DNA of 64,000 bases from Simplicispira sp. 125 (GCF_003096555.1 NZ_QEKM01000001.1:2418001-2482000), one strand, 5' to 3'; counted from the stretch's first letter, positions 8,356 through 17,595 are shown. Program-made: numbers and translations. The notes: generated by a model not told the origin, from the letters alone.

Positions 8356-10653
8356 ATGCAAGACCTTTTCCCCCATCCCTGGTTGGTCAACACCTTGCTG
8401 GACGAGGGCTACATCGCACAGAAGCGCGAAGCATTGGGAAAAGCTGCACTGCCTTACAGCCTTGGCACCTGGCTGGAACAACACTTCAATGTGGCAGCAC
8501 TGTCCATCCGCAGCGAAGCGCAACTGGAAGAAAAGTTTATTGGCCCCCTGCTCAAACAGCTGGGCTGGGTCAGCGTCACTCAGGAACCCCTCATCGTGCA
8601 GGGCAAACAGGCCAAACCCGACTGGTGTCTCCTGCTGCATCCGAACCAAGACCACGCCCTGATGGCGAGCAAGGACCACACCCTGGTCACCGCCATCTGC
8701 GAATCCAAGGCCTGGTCCAAAACCCTCGACACCGGCAAAGCCGACCGCAACCACAACCCGCACCACCAACTGCAGGACTACCTGAGCACCCTGCGCGTGC
8801 GCTTCGGCTTTTTGACCAATGGCCGCGTCTGGCGCATCTACGACACCGACAAGGTCACGGCCAAAAAAACCTACATCCAGTTTGACCTGGAAGCCATTTG
8901 CGCACTGGAGCCCGGCCAGGAGAAGGCGCAGGCGCTGGCGCTTTTTGCGTTCTTCTTCGGACGGGACACCTACGTGCCGCCCACCACCGCCGGTGCCAGC
9001 AACGCCATTGAGCAGGCCATTGCTGCATCGGCCGACTTCACGCTGGCGGTGGAAGAAAACCTCAAAGCCGTCATTTACGGCTACGCGGGCGAAGATTCAC
9101 TGTTTGAAATCATGGGCCGCGCCATCCACCGCGCCAACCCCAAAGCCAGCATGGCCAGCGTGTATGAAAACAGCGTGGTACTGCTGTTCCGGCTGCTGTT
9201 CGTGGTTTACTTTGAAGACAAAAACCGCGAACTGCTCGCCCGCCACCCGTTCTACAACCGCTACAGCCTGGAGCAGATCTACCAAACCCTGCCCAGCAAG
9301 CCCGGCCCTCGCAGTGGCCTGCACGACGGCGTGTATGCCCTCAAGCAGCTTTTTGAAATGCTCGACGAAGGCGCCGAAGACATCGACATCCCGCTGTTCA
9401 ACGGTGGCCTGTTCGACCCCCAGCGTGCCGCATTGCTACTGCAGCCCAAAATATTCGACAACACCACGCTGCGTGCCATTCTGGAAAAACTGCTCTACAA
9501 AACCCACCGGGGCACCACGCTGTTTGACACCCGGCGCGACTTTAAAAACATGAGCGTCACCCACCTGGGGCGCATCTACGAGGGGCTGCTGGAGTTCCGC
9601 TTCGAAAAAGCCAGCGAAGCCGCCGTATACCTCGAATACGAAACCACCGCCACGCGCGGAAAATCCGTCGAAGCCTATTTCGACGCCTACGACAGCGCCA
9701 TCCTGCGCAAGGAAAAAGGCTTTCGCGCCTTGCGCGAGATCAGCGTGAAAAAAGGCGACGTGTACCTCAAAAGCGCCAGCAACTCACGCAAAACCTCGGC
9801 CAGCTACTACACGCCGCCCTCGCTGTCGCAGCCGCTGGTGCAAGCGGCCATGCAGCAAGCCCTGACTGCTGCCAGCGCACAGGGCAAGGCCCTGATGGAC
9901 CTGAAGATTCTGGACAACGCCTGCGGCAGCGGCCATTTTTTGGTGGAAGCCCTGGGCACCCTCACCGACCTGGCACTCGAACGCCTGGAAACCGATGCCG
10001 ACCTGCAACAGCTGGTGGCCACCGAGAGCGCCAAAATTGCCGAGCAGCTGCAGTTTCTAAACCTCGACTACGTACCCGAAGACGCGCAAATTTTGAAGCG
10101 CGCGCTGCTCAAGCGCTGCATCTTTGGCGTTGACCTGAACCCCTTTGCCGTAGAGCTGGCACGCCTTTCACTGTGGATGGACAGCTTCATCTTTGGCACG
10201 CCGCTGTCGTTCATCGAACACCATGTGCAGCATGGCAACGCCCTCATGGGCGCCAGCGTGCAAGAGTTTATTGACTACAACGCCACCGAAGTCCGGCAAA
10301 ACGACCTGTTTGTGGACAACCTCAGCGCCCGCTTTGACGAGCTGCGCAGCGTGATGGACGAGCTAGACGCCATGCGCGATACCACCGCGCAAGAGGTGGA
10401 GCAATCCAAGCGGCTGTGGAAAACCTCTATTGCACCCAAACTGCAGCTGCTATCGCGTGCGCTCAGTTTCATCTGTACCCGCCGTGCGTTGCTGGCCGAA
10501 GGAAACAAGGCCGCCTGCGAGGCGCTGGACAAAACGCCCGACCTTCTGGCACAGCTGTTTGACGAAGCCAAAACCAAAACCGCCGCGCTGCGCCAGGTCG
10601 AGGCCTATGCCCAGCGCTTTCACTTCTTTCACTATGAAGTGGCCTTTCCCTAA
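8356..10653 (+). CDS. Type IIG-like restriction-modification enzyme, N-terminal part (ended by in-frame TAA)
   Basis: A 765-residue N-terminal part of an Eco57I-class fused nuclease/adenine methylase. Around residues 90-125 there is a PD-(D/E)XK-like arrangement (KPDW ... ICESKAW), expected for the endonuclease part. The helical middle ends near SYYTPPSL, and the N6-adenine methylase begins with motif I (LDNACGSGHFL) and FGVDLNPFAVELARLSLW. The frame stops at TAA 10651-10653, right after HYEVAFP. Relatives continue there as FPE...GFDVVIGNPPW, and the same frame here resumes as AFAGGRKGFDVIVGNPPW. One base change (GAA to TAA) would therefore explain the stop. Without motif IV this half cannot methylate. 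The gene is a lone accessory insertion between tgt and an MFS gene. Confidence 0.85.
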   Translation: MQDLFPHPWLVNTLLDEGYIAQKREALGKAALPYSLGTWLEQHFNVAALSIRSEAQLEEKFIGPLLKQLGWVSVTQEPLIVQGKQAKPDWCLLLHPNQDHALMASKDHTLVTAICESKAWSKTLDTGKADRNHNPHHQLQDYLSTLRVRFGFLTNGRVWRIYDTDKVTAKKTYIQFDLEAICALEPGQEKAQALALFAFFFGRDTYVPPTTAGASNAIEQAIAASADFTLAVEENLKAVIYGYAGEDSLFEIMGRAIHRANPKASMASVYENSVVLLFRLLFVVYFEDKNRELLARHPFYNRYSLEQIYQTLPSKPGPRSGLHDGVYALKQLFEMLDEGAEDIDIPLFNGGLFDPQRAALLLQPKIFDNTTLRAILEKLLYKTHRGTTLFDTRRDFKNMSVTHLGRIYEGLLEFRFEKASEAAVYLEYETTATRGKSVEAYFDAYDSAILRKEKGFRALREISVKKGDVYLKSASNSRKTSASYYTPPSLSQPLVQAAMQQALTAASAQGKALMDLKILDNACGSGHFLVEALGTLTDLALERLETDADLQQLVATESAKIAEQLQFLNLDYVPEDAQILKRALLKRCIFGVDLNPFAVELARLSLWMDSFIFGTPLSFIEHHVQHGNALMGASVQEFIDYNATEVRQNDLFVDNLSARFDELRSVMDELDAMRDTTAQEVEQSKRLWKTSIAPKLQLLSRALSFICTRRALLAEGNKAACEALDKTPDLLAQLFDEAKTKTAALRQVEAYAQRFHFFHYEVAFP
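10651..10653 (+). other. In-frame nonsense codon splitting the methylase
   Basis: The TAA is in phase with both the upstream part (from 8356) and the downstream part (to 12198). The codons around it read Phe-Pro-stop-Ala-Phe-Ala-Gly-Gly. A Glu codon is expected at this place in the family. No indel is needed to join the halves. Confidence 0.85.
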
Positions 10654-10683
10654 GCGTTTGCTGGAGGGCGCAAAGGTTTTGAC

Positions 10684-12198
10684 GTGATCGTTGGCAACCC
10701 GCCGTGGGACAAGACCAAGTTCTCTGACACCGACTTCTTCCCCCAGTACCACAGCAACTACCGCAGCCTGAAAAACACCGAGAAGGCCGCTGTGCAAAAG
10801 CGCCTGCTGGAAAGCACCCACATCGCCGCCGCGTACCAAAGCGTGCAGCACGATGCAGAGGTGGCCAACAACTACTACAAGTCGGCCTACCCGCTCAACA
10901 GAGGTGCAGGCGACGGAAATCTGTTCCGCTTTTTTGTCGAACGCAACCTCGGACTGCTCAACGCAGGCGGCAGCCTGAACTACGTGCTGCCCAGCGCGCT
11001 GATGTTCGAAGAAGGCTCCATGGGCCTGCGCCTGCATATCTTCAACCAAGCGCAATTGCGGTTCTTCCACAGCTTTGAGAACAACAAAGGCATCTTCCAG
11101 GACGTGCATCGCAGCTACAAATTTGCCCTGATGCAGGTGGTCAACACGCCGCCCACAGCAGACCAGGCCCCCATCGACACGGCCTTTTACGTGCTTGATG
11201 CCGCTGATCTGCAACGGCCTGAAACCCATGTGCCGTACCCGCTGGACACAGTCAAGGCGCTATCACCCGAGCAATGGGCCTTGATGGAGCTGCGCGACGG
11301 CACCGACCTGCCCATCCTGCAAAAGTGCTACAGCGCTTTCCCCTCGCTGTCACCCAACTGGCTGGATTTCCGTAATGAACTTCACATGACCAGCGACAAG
11401 GAATTGTTCATCGAGCAAACCATCCAGGGGCTACTGCCGTTGTACGAGGGCAAGATGATCTGGCAATACAGCCATGTGTTCGAGGAACCGCAGTATTGGG
11501 TGAATCCTCAAGCGTTTGACGCAAGGCTGCACAGCAAAGAACTGTACCGCATGGCGCAAGACCTGGGCGTACCCAAAGCCGAGGCCGGCAAGCACGCATC
11601 TGCGGTGCGCTATGACCGCGAATTTGTGCGCCTAGGCTTTCGGGACATCGCCAGAGACACTGACGAACGCACCCTGATCTTTGGCCTGCTGCCCAAGAAC
11701 GTGGGCGTAGGCAACACCATCAACATCAGCATTCCCAAAACCTACCTGCGGGATGCCAAAGGCGGCGTCACCACACAGGCCACCTCACCGCTACGCCTGC
11801 TGTTTGCACTGGCCTGGTTCAACAGCCTGCCGGTGGACTGGTTGGCGCGCTTCATGATCCAGATCCACGCCAACAAGACCTACTTGTTCCGCCTGCCCAC
11901 ACCCCAGCCCAGCGACGACGAAATTCTCGCCCACCCCGACTACGCCCAACTCGCCCAAAACGCCCTGCTGCTGAGCCTGGCCGCAAGCTGGGATGATTTT
12001 GCCGAGCTGGCCCCGCTGTTCAACGTGCAACCGGGCGACGTGCCCTCCACCGCCAAGGCCCGCGACCAGTTGCGCGCCGAGAACGATCGCACCGTAGCCC
12101 GCCTGTACGGCATGACCGACGCCGAATTTGCCCACCTGCTGCGCAGCTTCAAAGGCCTGGCAGCCAAACGCCCCGAGTACCTCGCGCTGTTGCATTGA
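10684..12198 (+). CDS. Type IIG-like restriction-modification enzyme, C-terminal part (motif IV and target recognition)
   Basis: 504 residues in the same frame as the preceding part. It opens with the catalytic motif IV, IVGNPPWDKTKF, which binds the flipped adenine, followed by the rest of the methylase fold and a C-terminal region that should hold the target-recognition domain. The GTG at 10684 is only the first possible start after the stop codon. It codes for the Val of DVIVGNPPW in the intact protein, so a real initiation there is unlikely and I see no ribosome binding site. Taken together, 8356-12198 would encode about 1,280 residues, a normal type IIG length. I regard it as the tail of a broken gene unless the stop is a sequencing error or is read through. 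Confidence 0.8.
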   Translation: MIVGNPPWDKTKFSDTDFFPQYHSNYRSLKNTEKAAVQKRLLESTHIAAAYQSVQHDAEVANNYYKSAYPLNRGAGDGNLFRFFVERNLGLLNAGGSLNYVLPSALMFEEGSMGLRLHIFNQAQLRFFHSFENNKGIFQDVHRSYKFALMQVVNTPPTADQAPIDTAFYVLDAADLQRPETHVPYPLDTVKALSPEQWALMELRDGTDLPILQKCYSAFPSLSPNWLDFRNELHMTSDKELFIEQTIQGLLPLYEGKMIWQYSHVFEEPQYWVNPQAFDARLHSKELYRMAQDLGVPKAEAGKHASAVRYDREFVRLGFRDIARDTDERTLIFGLLPKNVGVGNTINISIPKTYLRDAKGGVTTQATSPLRLLFALAWFNSLPVDWLARFMIQIHANKTYLFRLPTPQPSDDEILAHPDYAQLAQNALLLSLAASWDDFAELAPLFNVQPGDVPSTAKARDQLRAENDRTVARLYGMTDAEFAHLLRSFKGLAAKRPEYLALLH

Positions 12199-12251
12199 CA
12201 GACGCCATGCCCAAACCAACCTGAACTCAATAACCACTTCCAAAACACTCT

Positions 12252-12300
12252 TATTTTTATAGCCGCTCACGCTTTACCAGTAAGCGGTGCAGCCATTGTT
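12252..12300. repeat. Palindromic intergenic repeat
   Basis: TATTTTTATAGCCGCT is followed by CGCTT (12270-12274), a 7-base loop and AAGCG (12282-12286), then GTGCAGC. This is the same layout as the other copies. With the copy at 8259-8298 it brackets the broken restriction-modification gene. Confidence 0.65.
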
Positions 12301-12393
12301 GTATGAAAATTTTATGCAAAATATGACCCGCAACACCCGCGAATATGAGCGCGTGCCTAACCGTCAGGTTGAAAACTGGGTGCAGTGACACCC

Positions 12394-13590
12394 ATGCAAG
12401 CCCCGGTCCCACGCCACGTGCTGCCCGTGCTGGTGGCCGCGCAGTTTGCGGGCACCTCGCTGTGGTTTGCAGTCAACGCGGTCATGCCTGACCTGCAGCG
12501 CGAGCTGGGCTGGCCCGCTGCGGCGGTGGGCACGCTCACCTCGGGGCTGCAGTTCGGTTTCATCGTGGGCACGCTGGTCTTCGCACTGCTCGCCATTGCC
12601 GACCGGTTTTCGGCGCGCCGGGTGTTCCTGCTGTGTTCGCTGGCCGGTGCAGCCTGCACCGTGGGGGCCTGGGCCATGGTGCGCGACTATTCCGCCCTGC
12701 TGGTCTGGCGTTTTGCCACCGGTTTCTTCCTTGCCGGGATTTACCCGGTGGGCATGAAGATCGCCGCCCAGTGGTACACGCGCGGCCTGGGGGGTGCGCT
12801 GGGGCTGCTGATAGGCGCGCTGGTGCTGGGCTCGGCCAGCGCCCACGCACTGCGTGCGCTGGGCAACGCCCTGCCCTGGCCCACGCTGATGCTGGGCGTA
12901 GCAGGGCTGGCGGCAGCGGGCGGCCTGCTGCTGTTCCTGGGCACCACCGATGCACCCGGTGCGCAGGCGCGTGTGACCACGCTGCAGTGGCGCGCCCTGG
13001 CCACGGTGTGGACCGATGCGCGGGTGCGCAGCTCGGTGTTGGCGTACTTTGGCCACATGTGGGAGCTCTACACCATGTGGGTGATGATGCCGCTGGTGCT
13101 GGCCACGCGGGTGCAAGGCCTGGCGCTGTCGTGGGCGGCTTTTGCCGTGCTGGGTGCGGGCGCCATCGGCTGTGCCTTCGGCGGATGGGTGGCGCAGCGC
13201 TGGGGCAGCGCGCGTGTGGCCGCCGTGCAGCTGGCCACCAGCGGTCTGTGCTGCCTGGCCACACCGTGGATGCTGGATGCCGGCGCGAGCCTGTTCTTTG
13301 GCTGGCTGCTGCTGTGGGGCGTCACGGTGGCCGGGGACTCTCCCCAGCTCTCCACCCTGACGGCGCGCAACGCTCCCGCACAGGCCGTGGGCAGTGTGCT
13401 GACGCTCACCAACAGCATCGGATTTGCCATTTCGATTGCCAGCATTCTGCTGTTCGTGTCACTGGCGGAGATCGTGGCACTGGGCGCGCTGCTGCCGTGG
13501 CTGGCGCTGGGCCCGGCACTGGGCCTGCTGGCGCTGCGCCCATTGCTGCGTGATGAAGCGACCCAGCCCAAGCAGGTCATTTCCCCCTAG
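12394..13590 (+). CDS. MFS transporter
   Basis: A 398-residue inner-membrane protein with about twelve hydrophobic helices, the usual major facilitator length. A short motif-A-like loop (AIADRFSARRVFL) lies between helices 2 and 3. FFLAGIYPVGMKIAAQWY, in the fourth and fifth helices, resembles the cyanate/nitrate-type MFS group; the substrate is unknown. ATG 12394 is used; an in-frame GTG at 12385 is a possible alternative, and neither has a clear ribosome binding site. The PAS-LuxR gene follows in the same direction after 36 bp, so they may be co-transcribed. Confidence 0.88.
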   Translation: MQAPVPRHVLPVLVAAQFAGTSLWFAVNAVMPDLQRELGWPAAAVGTLTSGLQFGFIVGTLVFALLAIADRFSARRVFLLCSLAGAACTVGAWAMVRDYSALLVWRFATGFFLAGIYPVGMKIAAQWYTRGLGGALGLLIGALVLGSASAHALRALGNALPWPTLMLGVAGLAAAGGLLLFLGTTDAPGAQARVTTLQWRALATVWTDARVRSSVLAYFGHMWELYTMWVMMPLVLATRVQGLALSWAAFAVLGAGAIGCAFGGWVAQRWGSARVAAVQLATSGLCCLATPWMLDAGASLFFGWLLLWGVTVAGDSPQLSTLTARNAPAQAVGSVLTLTNSIGFAISIASILLFVSLAEIVALGALLPWLALGPALGLLALRPLLRDEATQPKQVISP

Positions 13591-13626
13591 CCCTGCGCAG
13601 CAGTCCATGGGGCAGAATCAGGCGTC

Positions 13627-14193
13627 ATGGATTCCTCCTCCGAACTTCAGCAAACGCTGGAACTGGCCTTCCACCTGGCGCCGGTGGGCCTGTGCGTTTC
13701 ACGCCACCGGACCATCGAGATCTGCAACGAGGCGCTGGCGCAGATCTTCGGGTATGCCCAGACCGATCTCATGGGCCATTCCCTCGCCCAGCTATACCCT
13801 TCTCTCGACGAGTTCACCCACATTGGCAAGCTCGGCCTGCCCGAGATGCAGGCCACCGGCAACTACAGCGACGAACGCATCATGTGCCGGTCCGATGGCA
13901 CCCTTTTCTGGTGCCATGTGGCAGGCCGTGCGCTCGACCGGGCCGACCCTTTTGCCCATGCCGTGTGGATGTTCGAGGACATTTCGCTGCGCCGCCCGGT
14001 CGGCGCGGCGCTGACGATGCGCGAACGCGAGATAGCGCAGCATATCGTGACCGGCGCGACCAGCAAGCAGATCGCCCGCCTGCTCGAGATCAGCCACCGC
14101 ACCGTCGAGGCCCACCGGGCGCGCCTGATGCGCAAGCTGGACGCCACCACCACGGGCGAGCTGGTTGCCCGGCTGCTGGGCCACCCCGGTTGA
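13627..14193 (+). CDS. PAS domain LuxR-family transcriptional regulator
   Basis: A 188-residue one-component regulator. Residues 10-125 form a PAS fold (APVGLCVSRHRTIEICNEALAQIFGY ... WMFEDISLRR in shortened form), probably sensing a small ligand or redox state. Residues 128-185 are a LuxR-type helix-turn-helix starting at LTMREREIAQHIVTGATSKQ with recognition segment ISHRTVEAHRARLMRKL. It lacks a receiver Asp, so it is not a classical response regulator. It converges on a Liv-type binding protein gene whose promoter region contains a 14-bp palindrome, a possible target. The alternative is that it controls the MFS gene upstream. Confidence 0.9.
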   Translation: MDSSSELQQTLELAFHLAPVGLCVSRHRTIEICNEALAQIFGYAQTDLMGHSLAQLYPSLDEFTHIGKLGLPEMQATGNYSDERIMCRSDGTLFWCHVAGRALDRADPFAHAVWMFEDISLRRPVGAALTMREREIAQHIVTGATSKQIARLLEISHRTVEAHRARLMRKLDATTTGELVARLLGHPG

Positions 14194-14218
14194 CGGCGCC
14201 CGGCCGCAGGGGCTGCGT

Positions 14219-15487
14219 TTACTTCATCAAACGCCCGCTGCGTCCGATCACCGTCACCTCCACATAACGCGAACCCACGCGGTTGTCGGGCGAATAATTC
14301 ACCGAGACCCCGCCCAGGTCGTAGTGGCCCAGGCTCTCCAGTGCTTTGATGACCTTGGCCCGCGTCGGCGCGGGTCCCGCACGGCGCAGCCCCTCGACGA
14401 GCACCTTGGCACCAAGGAATTCTTCGAAACTGGTGTAGTTGATGTGTTCATCGGGCGCATATTTTTTCAGCAGGGTCTGGTACTCACGCACCACGGGCAA
14501 GTTGGGCTGGTACGGGAAAGGCACCACCTGGCTGATGCCCAGGCCATGCGCGTTCTTCAACTCGGCCAGCTTGACGATCTCGGCCGCGTCCACCACGGAG
14601 ATGTTGTACAGCTGGGCGCCGCCGCCCATCTCGCGGTAACGCTTGACGAAGGCCGACGTGGGTTTGTTCACCGCAATCATGATGATCGCCTGCGCATCGG
14701 ACTTCATGATCTGCTGCACGGCCGCATCCACGTTATCGGTATTCCGGTCGTAGGGCGCGGCGGCCGACAGCTCCAGCTGGCGCCGGGCCAGCGCCTTCTG
14801 CACACCTTCCAGGCCCGCTTTGCCAAAACCATCGTCCTGGTACATGACCGCAATGCGCTTCATGCCCAACGTGGTCACCTGCTGCACCATGTGCTCGGTC
14901 TCGTCGGCATAACCGGCGCGCACATGGAATATCCAGGGGTTGAAGGGGTTGCGCAGCGGCTCACCGCCGGTATAGGGCGCCACCAGCGCGGCGCCGCCCT
15001 TTTCCAGCACGCCATCGCTCAGCAGCTTGCCAATGTTTGAAGTGCCCGCAAAGCCAAACAGCGCGACCACTTCGGGGTCGGCCAACAGCTCGCTTGTCAA
15101 ACGCACGGTGTCGTCCACCTTGTAGCCGTCGTCCAGCACTTTCACCGCGATCTTCTGGCCATGCACGCCACCCTGGGCGTTGATATGCCGGAAATAGATG
15201 CTGCCGCCCAGCACCATTTGCTTACCCGTACTGGCCAGCACGCCCGACAGGGGGGCCACCTGACCAATGACGACATCGGCCCGGGCGGCCGACCACGGCA
15301 GAACGAGGGCCAGCATGCTGGCAGCGCCCCACAGGCCGATGCGCTGGGCCGCCCGTCCCACAAGCCCGGGATCAGCCGCACTTTGTGCCGCACCTTGCCA
15401 CTCGGCTGATGCGTGGACTGGATTCGGGGGTCGCACAGCGGGCGGATTCGTCGGATGCAGTGCACCGGGCGTAGTCTGTCGGCTCAT
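14219..15487 (-). CDS. Branched-chain amino acid-type ABC transporter substrate-binding protein
   Basis: A 422-residue periplasmic binding protein of the LivK/type I fold. The mature part begins near ADVVIGQVAPLSG and continues with GGSIYFRHINAQGGVHGQKI, FGFAGTSNIGKLL and MYQDDGFGKAGLEGVQ. The start at 15487 has a good AAGGAG 5-6 bases upstream, but leaves about 45 polar residues before the hydrophobic signal (GLWGAASMLALVLPWSAARA). A GTG at 15361 would give a normal signal peptide. There are no permease or ATPase genes nearby, as is common for orphan Liv-type receptors in betaproteobacteria. The ligand is unknown and may be an aromatic acid or another small organic compound as well as an amino acid. 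Confidence 0.9.
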   Translation of the reverse strand: MSRQTTPGALHPTNPPAVRPPNPVHASAEWQGAAQSAADPGLVGRAAQRIGLWGAASMLALVLPWSAARADVVIGQVAPLSGVLASTGKQMVLGGSIYFRHINAQGGVHGQKIAVKVLDDGYKVDDTVRLTSELLADPEVVALFGFAGTSNIGKLLSDGVLEKGGAALVAPYTGGEPLRNPFNPWIFHVRAGYADETEHMVQQVTTLGMKRIAVMYQDDGFGKAGLEGVQKALARRQLELSAAAPYDRNTDNVDAAVQQIMKSDAQAIIMIAVNKPTSAFVKRYREMGGGAQLYNISVVDAAEIVKLAELKNAHGLGISQVVPFPYQPNLPVVREYQTLLKKYAPDEHINYTSFEEFLGAKVLVEGLRRAGPAPTRAKVIKALESLGHYDLGGVSVNYSPDNRVGSRYVEVTVIGRSGRLMK

Positions 15488-15573
15488 GGGGTCTCCTTGT
15501 CGTAAGGAGCGTGAGCCTAGAGCCCGCACCGGCGTTACGCCAGTCGTACGTTTACTTACAGGGGCTTGTGTTG

Positions 15574-15587
15574 ACGTAGTTCTACGT
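15574..15587. promoter_or_regulatory. Palindrome ACGTAG-TT-CTACGT, candidate operator
   Basis: A perfect 14-bp dyad 87 bp upstream of the binding-protein start codon. LuxR-type regulators often bind short dyads of this size, and one is encoded at the other end of this gene. The pairing is inference. Confidence 0.45.
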
Positions 15588-15625
15588 AGGAGCTGGCAAC
15601 GGGCGCATGCAGAGCCCATCCGACG

Positions 15626-16687
15626 TCAATGCGCCTCGCTCGCGCCGGGTCTGCCGCTGGCCACCGTTCCACACGCATGGCAGAACTTGGCAAAGGCGCT
15701 CTTGCGCGTGCTGCACTGGCCGCAGTGGTCAAACAGGCCAATGCCGCAATGCGGGCAAAAGTCGGTCTTGCCGTCTTTCAGGTCCACCGGCCGCTCGCAG
15801 CCGGGGCACACATTTTTGGCCAGGCGCGCCAGCGCCACGTCGTAGCTCAGTTCCTTGCGGCGTTCCTGATCGGGCAGGGCTTCGGCCAGTTTCTGCCGCT
15901 CCAGGTAGCGGTTGAGCGCAAGGATGGCGTAGCGCCCGACCAGCGCCGTGATACCAATACCCACCACGTAGCGCACATAGCCGCCATAGCTGGGCAGGTA
16001 GGGCACCAGTTCGACGAAGAACGCAAACAGCGCGAAGAAGATGAAGCCCCACACAAAAGGCCAATAGGTGCCCTTGCGCTTTTTGACGAACAGCCAGGCG
16101 GCAATGGCCAGCAGCGGCAGCGTGAGCGCCAGGCGGTACAGAAACACGCGCAGCTCAACCTTGCGGCGCTCGGCGTGCAGTTTGTCGTAGGCCCCAGATT
16201 CCATCTGGCCCAGGCGCTGCTGCGCCGCTGCTGCGGCCTGGCGCGCATCCAGTGCCGCCTGCTGCTGCTGCTCCACCGCCTTCTGGGTGCTGCGCTCGGC
16301 CTGTTTGAGTGCATCGAGGGCCCTGGTGCGCGCCAGCACCTCGGGGTCGTGCTCGGCCCGTTGCGTTACGCTGCGGGCCGCCAGCCAGTTGTTGAACGTT
16401 TCCCGCTCGGCAGAGCTTTCGCTGCGCGCCTTGTTGCGCTGCAATTGCGCCTGCTCCAGCGCGGTCTGGGCGTCCTGCTCGGCCTGGCGCGCCTCTTTCA
16501 CCTGCGTGCGCAATGCCTGGGCCGCAGGCCGGTCCAGAAAGTCGTCCAGCGCCAGCGGTGTTTCGACCTTGGGCAGATCACCCACGACGGTGCCGCCCAG
16601 GCCAATGAGAAAGCTGGCAAACACCAGCGCTACCAGCCACAGGCCGCGGCGAAACCATTTTTCGGACAGTCGCAAGGATTTGCTCAT
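15626..16687 (-). CDS. Membrane protein with coiled coil and double zinc ribbon
   Basis: 353 residues of unknown function. An N-terminal membrane helix (GLWLVALVFASFLIGLGGTV, about residues 14-34) is followed by a long Ala/Gln/Glu/Arg-rich coiled coil (about 55-175). Two or three further membrane segments cover about 180-260. A cytoplasmic C-terminal zinc-ribbon pair has the pattern CPGC...CPHC and CGQC...CHAC. The zinc ribbons resemble those of DUF and DnaK-suppressor-like scaffolds, but I cannot assign an activity. The strong start at 16687 (MSKSLRLSEKW) follows a palindromic repeat. It is the last of four consecutive minus-strand genes of unclear function (16-18.6 kb). Confidence 0.82.
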   Translation of the reverse strand: MSKSLRLSEKWFRRGLWLVALVFASFLIGLGGTVVGDLPKVETPLALDDFLDRPAAQALRTQVKEARQAEQDAQTALEQAQLQRNKARSESSAERETFNNWLAARSVTQRAEHDPEVLARTRALDALKQAERSTQKAVEQQQQAALDARQAAAAAQQRLGQMESGAYDKLHAERRKVELRVFLYRLALTLPLLAIAAWLFVKKRKGTYWPFVWGFIFFALFAFFVELVPYLPSYGGYVRYVVGIGITALVGRYAILALNRYLERQKLAEALPDQERRKELSYDVALARLAKNVCPGCERPVDLKDGKTDFCPHCGIGLFDHCGQCSTRKSAFAKFCHACGTVASGRPGASEAH

Positions 16688-16720
16688 GTTGTTCTCTGGA
16701 AATTATCAACTATTGAATTG

Positions 16721-16764
16721 ATAGCTTAAGGCGCTTTGCTGTTAGGCGCTAGAGGCTATTTTTA
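16721..16764. repeat. Palindromic intergenic repeat
   Basis: ATAGC-TTAAG-GCGC ... GCGC-TAGA-GGCTATTTTTAT is the same layout as the other copies, with a weaker stem. It lies between the zinc-ribbon gene and the DUF2145 gene and overlaps the last three codons of the latter. Confidence 0.5.
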
Positions 16765-17595
16765 TCGAGATTCCAGACGCAGCACGACAGGTGCCGATGC
16801 CAACTGCGCACGCTGCAGCCAGGCCAGCACCGAATCCACAGTGACCGTTTCAATGCGGTCGGCAAAGCGCTTGTCACTCGGATGGTCGTCAAAGGCGATG
16901 TTGGCCGAGCCCACGCGGCCGCCCAGCCGCGTGAGGGCACCAATCTTGAGCACGCTGGGCTCATAGCCTTTGAACTGCAGCCAGGCCTGCGCCTGGTTGC
17001 GCGTGCGCACGCTGGCGGGTTCCATGGCGACGGCCAGGGTTTCCAGCGCCCACTGGTTCGATTGCTGGTATGTGCGCCCCCACACATAGCTCACCATGCT
17101 GTAAGGCGAATGCTGCAGGGCGCGGGCGCGCAGCCGGTCTTGCAGCACAGGCAGCAGGCGTTGCTGCACCTCGGGGGTGGGTACGGCCCATACGGCCTCG
17201 TAACGCCAAAGGTCGTCCAGGAAGAATTCGCCCAGCCCCTGGCGGTACAAATGCCCCACGGCGGTGCCGCACTCGTTGAGCTTGTGCACCACGCGCCAAG
17301 GGCCTTCAGCGGTGCGGTAGGCCCAGCCCAGGTGCGAGTAGCGCAGACCATATTTACCCAGGTCTTGCCCCGCACGGCCCAGCACCACCACCTGGGCACC
17401 GCTGCGGGCATGTTCGGCATCCAGCGCGGCGGCGGTCTGCTGCGCCAGCTGCATGCCGCGCTCAATGAGCTGCGGCGTGGGTTTGTGCGCCTCACACGAG
17501 CGGCCGGCATGGGCCGGTGCAGCAGCCAGCACCACGGCGGCTGCGACAAAGAAAACCGCCAGGGCGGTGCGCCGCCACGTGTTCGGATAAAGCAT
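16762..17595 (-). CDS. DUF2145 domain exported protein
   Basis: 277 residues. A clear signal peptide (TALAVFFVAAAVVLAAAPAHA, cleavage near residue 30) leads a secreted domain that I assign to DUF2145 from GAQVVVLGRAGQDLGKYGLRYSHLGWAY and FLDDLWRYEAVWAVP. The family has no established reaction; its His/Cys pattern and YSHLGWA segment recall periplasmic cysteine-peptidase-like folds, but this is only a resemblance. AAGGAGC precedes ATG 17595. The next upstream gene ends 11 bp away, so the two are surely co-transcribed. Confidence 0.85.
   Translation of the reverse strand: MLYPNTWRRTALAVFFVAAAVVLAAAPAHAGRSCEAHKPTPQLIERGMQLAQQTAAALDAEHARSGAQVVVLGRAGQDLGKYGLRYSHLGWAYRTAEGPWRVVHKLNECGTAVGHLYRQGLGEFFLDDLWRYEAVWAVPTPEVQQRLLPVLQDRLRARALQHSPYSMVSYVWGRTYQQSNQWALETLAVAMEPASVRTRNQAQAWLQFKGYEPSVLKIGALTRLGGRVGSANIAFDDHPSDKRFADRIETVTVDSVLAWLQRAQLASAPVVLRLESR

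Noticed and set aside
8356..12198. A BREX or DISARM defence island
   Set aside because: No neighbouring pglZ, brxC, drmA, helicase or phospholipase-D partner; only the single fused restriction-modification gene is present.
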